From Pirellulaceae bacterium (GTDB taxonomy: Bacteria; Planctomycetota; Planctomycetia; Pirellulales; Pirellulaceae): a stretch of DNA of 64,000 bases. Location of the stretch: the NCBI GenBank assembly GCA_029243025.1, contig JAQWSU010000018.1, forward strand, positions 275,558 through 339,557, in the 5' to 3' direction. The notes below the pieces were generated by a model. That model did not search any database. It was given only the letters and a program-made list of their open reading frames with translations, and was not told the origin of the DNA. Position 1 is the stretch's first letter. The number at the start of each line of letters is the position of its first letter. The position numbers and the translations under genes are program-made. Below are positions 57,145 through 64,000 of this stretch, one piece after another.

Positions 57145-57936
57145 CTAACGATCAGCATGTCGGCCCAAGTTGGCATACAATTGAGCAACTCTTCTCGCAT
57201 GCTCGTCATAGGCATCTTCAAACATTTCGGTTGCAGCCTGGCTGCCAACTACACAGGCAGCCGAGAGCACAGTCGGAGGGTTACCTGCCTGAGTCAAACG
57301 ACCCGCGACCTCTGCCTTGATGCTGTTCACCAACAGACAACCCCCGATTGTCGATCCGGGTGACACGGGAGCCGGAAGACTATCAATCGACACCATCGCA
57401 TCGCCGGCGGGCGCTCCGGTATCGAGCACAAGATCTGCACAATCGGTCAGTTTAACACCATCAGGATGCTTTGAGTGACTAGCCTCGCTATGTTGCCGAC
57501 TAGTAATCGCCACGACTTTAATTCCCGCCTGTTGAAACAATTGAGCCATTTCGATCGGAACGATATTGCAACCGCTCGACGAAACCACCAGCGCCGAATC
57601 TTGGTCGGACAGATCAAAATTTCGCAAAATCCGTTCTGCGAGTCCCGCGCGATTTTCGAGAAACATCGCCTGCCGCTGCCCATTGGCGCCTCCCACTTGA
57701 TTGTGAAACGTCAAAGACAATTCCACGATCGGATTGAAGCCAGCGAAGGAGCCGTATCTTGGCCACATTTCTTCGACCATGATACGGCTGTGGCCTGCTC
57801 CAAACAGATGGACCATTCGATCGGCTAGGATCGAATCGGCAAACCAGTCAGCAGCTTGCTCAATCTCCGCCTGCTGCTTGGCAACTCCATTGAGGATTTG
57901 CTGACTCGCCTCCAGATATTTCTCGGCATATTTCAT
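57145..57936 (-). CDS. SIS-domain protein (UPF0309-type)
   Basis: 263 residues with one sugar-isomerase (SIS) domain. The opening GAGHSRIMVEEMWPRYGSFAG and the phosphosugar loop VVSSSGCNIVPIEMA are clear. The later DSLPAPVSPGSTIGGCLLVN is typical of the UPF0309 group, which binds phosphosugars, possibly as isomerase or deaminase. It is 11 bp downstream of an SDR gene, so the pair may act in one sugar pathway. Substrate unknown. Confidence 0.87.
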   Translation of the reverse strand: MKYAEKYLEASQQILNGVAKQQAEIEQAADWFADSILADRMVHLFGAGHSRIMVEEMWPRYGSFAGFNPIVELSLTFHNQVGGANGQRQAMFLENRAGLAERILRNFDLSDQDSALVVSSSGCNIVPIEMAQLFQQAGIKVVAITSRQHSEASHSKHPDGVKLTDCADLVLDTGAPAGDAMVSIDSLPAPVSPGSTIGGCLLVNSIKAEVAGRLTQAGNPPTVLSAACVVGSQAATEMFEDAYDEHARRVAQLYANLGRHADR

Positions 57937-57947
57937 GAGGATTCGAT

Positions 57948-58775
57948 CTAGGTGTTTGTTGATTTTGCGGCACGCTGATGTTGGCCTTCACTCACCGACC
58001 AGCCCCCGTCAACGGCCAGTACCTGTCCCGTCACAAAACACGACTCATCGCCGAGGAAAAACACCACGGCCTGATCGGCATCTGCCGGATATCCTACTCG
58101 GCCACCATCGAGCGGTTGTTTCGTACGAATGTATGCCATCGTCTCGTCGTCGCCTAAAGCTCGATGAGCTAACGGCGTATCGACAAGAGCTGGGGCCAGC
58201 ACATTGAATCGGATATTTTGGGCTGCGTAATAAGCGGCGCTCGCTTTGGTCAAACCGACGGCCGCCGCCTTGGTCGCTGCGTAAGCGTGGGTTGCGAAAA
58301 AATGAGGGGAAGGAGCTTCTGCCAGCACGGAACTCATATTTAGGATCGAGCCACCCGTCGCTTGCCGTAAAAATTGCTGAACAGCCGCCCGATTGGAGTA
58401 GAACAATGAATCCATATTCAAACGCAAGGTAAAATCCCAACCTTCGTCTGTAATTTGATCCAGTGGCCCGTCTCCACGACGTCGCCCACTGCCGCCGGCT
58501 ACGTGATAGAGACCGTCAAGATAACCAAACCGATCAACGGCCAAAGCGATCGCCGCCTCGGAGGTCGCTGCCACCGAGGCATCCCCAACGACGTAAAGAG
58601 CGTCAGAATCGATAGTCGAAACCGCTTGCTGGCATTTCGACTCGTTACGGCCAACCAACACCAATCTTGCACCCTCAGCGGCGCAAGCGTTTGCTGCAGA
58701 AAGCCCAAGGCCGGACGTTCCGCCCACGATAACAATCGTTTTATTTTTTAAACGCTGTCTGTCCACTTCCGCCAT
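57948..58775 (-). CDS. Short-chain dehydrogenase/reductase
   Basis: About 275 residues. The glycine motif is VIVGGTSGLGLSAA; YHVAGGSGRR replaces the usual NNAG; the catalytic Ser is in LNMSSVLAEAP and the pair is YAATKAA. The C-terminal VLAVDGGWSV is typical. The ATG at 58775 fits the domain start; the frame upstream (to 58865) is weak. It precedes the SIS gene by 11 bp on the same strand. Likely acts on a sugar or a polyol, by context only. Confidence 0.88.
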   Translation of the reverse strand: MAEVDRQRLKNKTIVIVGGTSGLGLSAANACAAEGARLVLVGRNESKCQQAVSTIDSDALYVVGDASVAATSEAAIALAVDRFGYLDGLYHVAGGSGRRRGDGPLDQITDEGWDFTLRLNMDSLFYSNRAAVQQFLRQATGGSILNMSSVLAEAPSPHFFATHAYAATKAAAVGLTKASAAYYAAQNIRFNVLAPALVDTPLAHRALGDDETMAYIRTKQPLDGGRVGYPADADQAVVFFLGDESCFVTGQVLAVDGGWSVSEGQHQRAAKSTNT

Positions 58776-59047
58776 TGTCGGCTTCGAAGGCGTAACGTCA
58801 AGCGCTACTTTCTGGGACTCCGATTGGTTGATACGTTGGGCAATCACATGACTTACCCAATTCAACTGCGGACACGTTTCGAATACCGACCCCGTTATGA
58901 AGTGTTTACAAAGTTCAAATCGCTAGATTCTCCTCGAAGTAAAAGAGCAGGCAGGCGTAGATGACACGGACTCGAACGGGTAGATTGACGACTTCAGAAA
59001 GGAAGCGGATTTTGGTGTCGACACCAAATCGCCAGGAGATCAACCGG

Positions 59048-59848
59048 ATGAGTAACGCTCGGCAACTGGAATTTCAGCTGGATCGCATTCTGAATGAAAC
59101 CTACATTCAGCTGCTGGATTTTCACCAGGTGATCCCATCAACCAACGATCGCGCGATGAAATTGGCAGCCGATGCAACGCTGCCTCGTCCATTAGCCGTG
59201 TTAAGCGAAACACAGTCGCGTGGCCGCGGACGAGGAAGCAACCAATGGTGGTCAACCGAAGGGTCCTTGACCTTTTCGTTGCTGACAGAACTCGAAAATC
59301 TACCGGGTGAAAGAATACCGCAACTTTCACTCACCGCCGGTTTAGCATTGTGCCAAGCGATCGAGTCGATCGCACCGTTGGCCGACATCGCATTGAAGTG
59401 GCCCAATGACATCTTCCTGGATGGCAAGAAATTAGCCGGCATTCTGATCGAACTTCCACCAAACGCACCGCCGCAAGCCGTGATTGGCATCGGGATCAAT
59501 GTCAACAACCGATTCCAAGCTGCTCCGACGGACGTGCAAGACAAGGCCACCTCCCTAAGCGATTGCCTGGGTACCGACTTCGAAATCACCGACGTATTGA
59601 TCGGCTGCCTCCAGTCGCTCGAGCAACGCCTGAAATCCTTCCACGATTGTTCTACTTCCCTCGCGGAGCAATGGCGGACCTACCATTTACTCCAGGACAT
59701 GGACGTCGAAATCGAAGTTTGTTCGCGTAAAGTCAGTGGCATCTGTGCGGGCATCGACGATGACGGAGCCTTGTTGCTTGAAACACCAAACGGAATTGAA
59801 CGATTCCTGGGAGGGGTCATCACCCAATTCCGTTCAGCCAATCGTTAG
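59048..59848 (+). CDS. birA: Biotin--[acetyl-CoA-carboxylase] ligase
   Basis: About 266 residues. It activates biotin and attaches it to the carboxyl carrier protein. Core motifs: PSTNDRAMKLA, SETQSRGRGRGSNQWWS (biotin-AMP loop with GRGRGSNQ) and LKWPNDIFLDGKKLAGILIE. GIGINVNN and the C-terminal SH3-like ISGICAGIDDDGALLLE-like region follow. The DNA-binding N-terminal helix-turn-helix is missing, so this is not a repressor. The ATG at 59048 has GGAG ten bases upstream. Its stop overlaps that of the convergent ExbD gene. Confidence 0.9.
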   Translation: MSNARQLEFQLDRILNETYIQLLDFHQVIPSTNDRAMKLAADATLPRPLAVLSETQSRGRGRGSNQWWSTEGSLTFSLLTELENLPGERIPQLSLTAGLALCQAIESIAPLADIALKWPNDIFLDGKKLAGILIELPPNAPPQAVIGIGINVNNRFQAAPTDVQDKATSLSDCLGTDFEITDVLIGCLQSLEQRLKSFHDCSTSLAEQWRTYHLLQDMDVEIEVCSRKVSGICAGIDDDGALLLETPNGIERFLGGVITQFRSANR

Positions 59849-60288
59849 CGACGAGTCGTAAATTGAATATTGACAAAGCCGGCCGCCCGAGCCGCATCGA
59901 ACACATCAAGCACGTCACCTAGTGCAACAAGCTCTGCCGGATCAATCAACACCGGCACATCAAGGCGGATCTCGGCAACTCGCCGTAGGCGAAGCTGAAC
60001 ATCATTCAAACTGTCTGCAGCCTGTTCATTGACGGTCCAGCCAACTTGATTTGCGTCCTGCTGAATGCGAACGATAATCGATTCGAAGTCTTCTTGCTGC
60101 AATTCTATCTCGACCGTTTGCCCGGAACTTGCCAGTTCCGTCAACTGGCTCGGCAATCTCATTTCTACAACCTGAAAACTTGCTGTCCAAACAAAAAAGA
60201 CCAATAGAAGAAACACGACGTCAATCATCGGAGTCATCGCCACGTCCGCACGTTCAGAAGATCGAGAATGGACCGATGGGATTTTCAT
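59845..60288 (-). CDS. ExbD/TolR-type biopolymer transport protein (second copy)
   Basis: About 147 residues with one N-terminal membrane segment (MTPMIDVVFLLLVFFVWTAS) and a periplasmic domain. The Asp in PMIDVVF is the proton-conducting residue. The ATG at 60288 overlaps the stop of the first ExbD gene (ATGA), so they are coupled. The last gene of the VWA-TPR-ExbB-ExbD operon. Compared with the first copy the periplasmic part is diverged. It converges on birA, with overlapping stops. Confidence 0.9.
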   Translation of the reverse strand: MKIPSVHSRSSERADVAMTPMIDVVFLLLVFFVWTASFQVVEMRLPSQLTELASSGQTVEIELQQEDFESIIVRIQQDANQVGWTVNEQAADSLNDVQLRLRRVAEIRLDVPVLIDPAELVALGDVLDVFDAARAAGFVNIQFTTRR

Positions 60289-60707
60289 CGTGAACGTTCC
60301 AGTACGGCAAAAGTTACATTCCACACCCCTGCCTCTGCCGCGCTCGATAAAACCGGTTCGATGATCTGATAGGGTGCCTGTCGATCACTGCGGATTCGCA
60401 ATTCAATCTGGTCACCTGATTGCAATCGACGAGCTTTAAGTCGAGTGGATAAATTGGCCAGTGCAATCGGCTTGCCAGCCAGCAACACGGATCCATCTGC
60501 CAATACAGTGACTGTCATTCGTGGCGTTGAATTCGGTATGTCATCTTCGCCACTAGCAGCCAGTGGCAAATCGACTTCGATTCGATTTTCACGTTGAGCC
60601 AAATGACTGGAGACCAAGAAGAAGATGATCAACAAGAAAACGACATCGATCATGGGCGTCATATTGAAGCCCACAGGCGTGCGTCGTGTTCGTTGACTGA
60701 CTTGCAT
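60285..60707 (-). CDS. ExbD/TolR-type biopolymer transport protein (first copy)
   Basis: 140 residues. NMTPMIDVVFLLIIFFLVSS is the membrane segment with the conserved Asp. The periplasmic domain contains DGSVLLAGKPIALANLSTRL and LRIRSDRQAPYQIIEPVLSS, as in ExbD/TolR. With ExbB it forms a proton-driven motor at the inner membrane. It lies 33 bp after ExbB and overlaps the second ExbD by four bases. Confidence 0.92.
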   Translation of the reverse strand: MQVSQRTRRTPVGFNMTPMIDVVFLLIIFFLVSSHLAQRENRIEVDLPLAASGEDDIPNSTPRMTVTVLADGSVLLAGKPIALANLSTRLKARRLQSGDQIELRIRSDRQAPYQIIEPVLSSAAEAGVWNVTFAVLERSR

Positions 60708-60740
60708 GCTTAGATTCCGACAGCTCGAGATTCGACTAAC

Positions 60741-61532
60741 CTATTTTCCCGACCGAGCAATGGGGGGAGCCGCGGAAGCCTGAGCTGGTAATCGCCGACG
60801 CAAAGGTCGGCAAACGTGTTGCACCACGTAAGCAGTCTCCGCCACCAATTGGTCAACTCGATTGCGAAGCACGGCAAAAGCAGCCAACGACGGAATGGCT
60901 ACGATTAGTCCACCAACGGTGGTAACTAAGGCTTGATAAATGCCTTCCGCTAAGTCTCCCGCACCCGCAGCACCCTGGGTCGTCGCGACTCGCTGAAAGG
61001 CGAAAATCATGCCAGTCACAGTCCCTAACAAGCCCACCATCGGCGCGATGTTACCAATCACGGACAAATACTCAATTTTCCTTAGGAGTCGGGCTGCCTG
61101 GTCGGCCAAGGCATCCTCCAAACCTTTTTCAACGGCAGGCCATCCCCCATCGGCTTCTGCCAACCCTTGCATCAACACAAACGACAAAAACCCGGGACGA
61201 CGTTTACATGCGTCAATCGCTTGCGAAAGATTGCCTGCCGTTAACTGCTTGCCGACTTCCTCTTCTAGTTCGGCAGGAATCAGTTCCTGGCGCCGAATTG
61301 TCAGCACATGCTCAAAGACCAAATAAGCCGCCGTCACCGAAAGAGCCAGCAACACAAAAATGATCGAACCGCCCAGCAATCCACCCGAAAAAACAATCTG
61401 CCACAAACCGCGAGGGACTTCCGCAGCAGTGGTTCCATCGCTCGGCTGTCCCATCAATGGTTGTGAGGCGGCAAGCAATAGGACGATCGCAGCAACCGAC
61501 GAAACACAGCGGCGATGGAAAAGATACTTCAT
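60741..61532 (-). CDS. MotA/TolQ/ExbB-type proton channel protein
   Basis: About 263 residues. A signal-like N-terminus (VAAIVLLLAASQPLMG) precedes a first membrane helix, a cytoplasmic loop, and the paired helices NIAPMVGLLGTVTGMIFAFQ and LVTTVGGLIVAIPSLAAF, the ExbB/TolQ signature. It powers a TonB- or Tol-like envelope machine together with the two ExbD proteins. The ATG at 61532 is preferred to 61556. It follows the TPR gene by 142 bp. Confidence 0.92.
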   Translation of the reverse strand: MKYLFHRRCVSSVAAIVLLLAASQPLMGQPSDGTTAAEVPRGLWQIVFSGGLLGGSIIFVLLALSVTAAYLVFEHVLTIRRQELIPAELEEEVGKQLTAGNLSQAIDACKRRPGFLSFVLMQGLAEADGGWPAVEKGLEDALADQAARLLRKIEYLSVIGNIAPMVGLLGTVTGMIFAFQRVATTQGAAGAGDLAEGIYQALVTTVGGLIVAIPSLAAFAVLRNRVDQLVAETAYVVQHVCRPLRRRLPAQASAAPPIARSGK

Positions 61533-61674
61533 CAGACTCAAACAATCCGGTTTCATAGGTTAACAAGATTCAAAATTCCGACGCGGCAGCATCTGCTGTT
61601 ATCCCGATGTGTGATAGCAGGTCAATACCGATACACAGTGAAGCGTTAGGCGGCATGGCATTTCGCAACCCAAA

Positions 61675-62736
61675 CTAGCCAGCCGTTGTCAGGGTCATCA
61701 CGCGTTGTTGAGCCTGAGTGGCTGACGAGGTATCGGGATAGTCCCGGATAATCTCGCGGTAGATACGCGCCGCAGCCGGTCGATTTCCGGCTTCCTCAAG
61801 CTGTCTCCCAGCCTGCCAAAGAGACTCCGCTGACAAATCGTACATCGCACTATACGCAATCGAAACCCTCATAAATTCCAGAATGCTCCGATCACTCGCG
61901 CCATGTTTAGCCAAAGCTCGAGCCAAGACAAAATGCGGCCCACCACGCAACTCGAACGGCATCTGTTGCAACGCACGAGGCCACTCGTGAAGCACAATGT
62001 CTTTGCGAGTGGTCACCAGTTGAGTTCTCCACAGCTGTGCATTCGCCAGCTGCTGTACACGTGAATCCCGCGATCTTTTCAATCCTTCCAATACGCGAAT
62101 CGCTGCCGACCGCTTCGACGTTGACAATAACCAACTGGCGGCCATCAATTTTGCGACGGGCTGGGGGTCATCAAGCCACTTCGTCGCTTCTGTGGTCGCT
62201 TCACGATCAGGCTGCCAGGGTCGCCAAACGAGAGGAATGGCATCAAAATGCAACGTGCGTTGATCCTCCTTATAAAGAATCAGGAACATCGACCCGGCCG
62301 CACGGCGATTACCGAGATTGTTGTGACAGCGAATAATCTGAGCCAAGATTTCTCGCTTTAGCCAATTCCTTTCCTCTCGTCGAATCGCCTTTTGATAGGC
62401 GGAAAGGGCTGCTTTGTAGTTGCGTTCACCGAATCGAGCATCGGCTTGCGAATGCTCTGGTAACTGTTCGGACTCAACGCGTACAACACGCGCTCTTGGA
62501 ATTTCAATTTCACGACCTTGTCGGGTCTGCATTTTCAAGGAGTCGGCATCGAAGCGAATGACTTCGCCCAAACGCGAAACCGGACGCTGCTGCCTGTCAA
62601 GCAAGATCACCCGATCCTCTGCCTGAACAGCTGCAACGGCCCACAACATCAAGCCAATCGTCAAGGCGCGCTTCATCCACACCGATGGCCTTTGACGGCG
62701 AACTTTAAAACAAGAGATTTTTGGGAGACTCGCCAT
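61675..62736 (-). CDS. Exported TPR-like protein of the ExbBD operon
   Basis: About 353 residues. A long positively charged lead and LTIGLMLWAVAAVQA form a signal sequence; an ATG at 62676 is possible. An Sm-like beta segment (RVILLDRQQRPVSRLGEVIR) comes first. Helical tetratricopeptide-like repeats follow, including RNYKAALSAYQKAIRREE and the final NRPAAARIYREIIRDYPDTS. The start lies seven bases past the stop of the VWA gene. Such TPR proteins are regular members of planctomycete Exb-type operons, but their partners are unknown. Confidence 0.78.
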   Translation of the reverse strand: MASLPKISCFKVRRQRPSVWMKRALTIGLMLWAVAAVQAEDRVILLDRQQRPVSRLGEVIRFDADSLKMQTRQGREIEIPRARVVRVESEQLPEHSQADARFGERNYKAALSAYQKAIRREERNWLKREILAQIIRCHNNLGNRRAAGSMFLILYKEDQRTLHFDAIPLVWRPWQPDREATTEATKWLDDPQPVAKLMAASWLLSTSKRSAAIRVLEGLKRSRDSRVQQLANAQLWRTQLVTTRKDIVLHEWPRALQQMPFELRGGPHFVLARALAKHGASDRSILEFMRVSIAYSAMYDLSAESLWQAGRQLEEAGNRPAAARIYREIIRDYPDTSSATQAQQRVMTLTTAG

Positions 62737-62743
62737 AAGCCGG

Positions 62744-63739
62744 TTATTGATCTGGAAGTCTGCGTACGTCGACGTACACATGCTGGCCCGCATTTTCCTT
62801 GGCGAGCCTGACAAGAAAATTGTTCGAATCATGCTGAGGCCCGTACCCAAATTCGATCGTGTTGATCGTTACCCCCCGATTCAACGAACGAATCCGTTGC
62901 AATTCGCCTTCGCTCAATCGCGGTTCATCCGCGTCGGTGAGAAAGAAGATCACATCCGGCTTCATCCCCAGGGCCAAACGCAATGCATCCAAATGTCGCG
63001 TTCCTCCCGTCGCATTGATGCCATAAACGAAATCCGTCGCCTCCTGCTTCGCGCTTTCAGTCCCAAAAACCAATCGGGGGGTGCCAACATTCGGTTGAAA
63101 GACCTTGGGACGCTCGTTGTAAAAGATTATTTGAAACTGACACGTATCATGCATTCCCTGCAAGCTGTTGATCAACTCTCGTTTTGCGGACGCGAGAGGA
63201 CGCCCTCCATAACCTTCCATGCTACCTGAGCGATCAAATACGTACAGAAACTTGGTCCCCGTGCCGGTCACGCCAAACACCGAGGTACTGACCTTCCCTG
63301 ACAAACGATCTTGGGCTGCTGAACGCGAGCCGGCATCCCCCAAATCAGGAAGCGTAAGCGCTCCGGCTCCCACACTCAACTCGGGCTCCGCCGGCAACAC
63401 GTCCGATAAATCCACGGCCAATTCCGCCTCAGCGGGTAAAGCTTCTTCTGGCTGAAAAACGGGCGACTGCTCTGAAGCCTCCACTTCTTGAGCCTCTTCT
63501 GAAGTGAGATATTCCCGATCGCCGCTTGACTCCTTGACCAACGCAACCCCCACTGTTCGCTCCGACTCTCCCTGCGGTTGCTGGGGAGTAAACTGAAGGA
63601 TCAGGACCAGAACGACAAAAAGACAAGTGTGGGTCAAAAGCGACAGACCCCAAGCGGGAAATCGTCGACCGCCGGTTGCGGTGGGCGGATGAATCGGATT
63701 TTCGGCAGATTCCCTGGCCGGCATAGCTTCCTCAAACAC
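62744..63739 (-). CDS. VWA-domain protein with single membrane segment
   Basis: 331 residues. Helix GLSLLTHTCLFVVLVLILQF at about 31-50 anchors the protein, followed by an acidic Glu-rich linker. The VWA domain starts near residue 160 and has an intact MIDAS: FDRSGSM with Asp169, Ser171 and Ser173, plus Thr in NATGGTRHLDALRLAL and Asp in FFLTDADEP. It probably binds a metal-bridged protein partner in the periplasm. First gene of an operon with TPR, ExbB and two ExbD genes; its short cytoplasmic part and single helix recall TonB-like topology. The ATG at 63724 is an alternative. Confidence 0.88.
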   Translation of the reverse strand: MFEEAMPARESAENPIHPPTATGGRRFPAWGLSLLTHTCLFVVLVLILQFTPQQPQGESERTVGVALVKESSGDREYLTSEEAQEVEASEQSPVFQPEEALPAEAELAVDLSDVLPAEPELSVGAGALTLPDLGDAGSRSAAQDRLSGKVSTSVFGVTGTGTKFLYVFDRSGSMEGYGGRPLASAKRELINSLQGMHDTCQFQIIFYNERPKVFQPNVGTPRLVFGTESAKQEATDFVYGINATGGTRHLDALRLALGMKPDVIFFLTDADEPRLSEGELQRIRSLNRGVTINTIEFGYGPQHDSNNFLVRLAKENAGQHVYVDVRRLPDQ

Positions 63740-64000
63740 GAAGTCAGTAAAGAACTTACATCAAATTCAATTCTAGGACTCACCCCGCCAGGGGTCAACG
63801 GAATCAGGCAATTGAGCCTCTTCACCGCGCGGGCATCGGCAGTTCAATGATCGGTAATTCGCCGGAAAGAGAAGCGGACTGTTGCCCCCTCCCCTCTCGT
63901 TCGTGGACAGCTCACCGATATAATTCGACTCCACTGCGTCGGTTGATTACGTCATCAAAGGTCAAAGCATTACGTAGATAGACGCTTTCCCCTCTTTTTT

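Overview
The window looks like chromosomal DNA from a planctomycete, most likely a Pirellulaceae-type bacterium. The evidence is the set of lineage-typical proteins: a DUF1559 pseudopilin-like protein, a DUF1080 secreted protein, a giant Ig-repeat/dockerin protein with the planctomycete N-terminal motif ending LESLEGRLLLA, a PEP-CTERM protein, and a VWA-TPR-ExbB-ExbD-ExbD operon. Shine-Dalgarno sequences are present at some genes and absent at many, and TTG/GTG starts are common. I recognised no rRNA, tRNA, IS element, prophage or CRISPR array.

Layout. 1-3.0 kb: a truncated DUF1611 gene, a VOC protein, YceH and a secreted DUF1080 protein. 3.1-5.7 kb: a tight cassette of a MoaD/ThiS-like carrier, a tungsten-type aldehyde ferredoxin oxidoreductase and a stand-alone molybdopterin-dinucleotide-binding domain. 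5.7-11.6 kb: an RluA pseudouridine synthase, a large TPR protein, a disrupted gene and an SDR. 11.6-15.7 kb: two YbjQ paralogues and a pyrimidine salvage locus (nucleoside transporter facing deoA-cdd). 15.8-21.8 kb: a 1997-residue surface protein. 22.5-26.6 kb: an operon of sugar-acid dehydratase, Na+ symporter and cyclase-family protein. 27.3-32.1 kb: glgA-galT-GH57 glucan metabolism, closed by a strong terminator. 32.2-35.6 kb: bioD, then divergently aguB-aguA-methyltransferase.

35.6-37.8 kb holds a cobalamin riboswitch, on the minus strand, upstream of an eight-copy 13-bp tandem array, a DUF1559 pseudopilin-like gene and a DUF4465 PEP-CTERM gene. I consider this the most interesting locus. 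Next come a primary-type sigma factor gene and an 890-bp gap with a candidate structured RNA that ends in an intrinsic terminator. 41.0-43.8 kb is a complete EF-P beta-lysylation cassette (epmB, efp, epmA). 43.8-46.9 kb is deoC-pnp-thyA-folA. 47.1-50.0 kb has a MORN-type repeat protein and a PQQ-type sugar dehydrogenase. 50.0-55.2 kb is a sialic-acid-type locus: a sialidase divergent from a kelch/symporter fusion and an N-acylglucosamine 2-epimerase. 55.2-59.8 kb has an MBL hydrolase, a MetE-like protein, a SIS protein, an SDR and birA. 59.8-63.7 kb is the VWA-TPR-ExbB-ExbD-ExbD operon.

Family names come from recognising conserved motifs by eye; no database search was run. Starts were moved inward where a ribosome-binding site, an overlap with the upstream stop codon or the start of the conserved domain favoured it.
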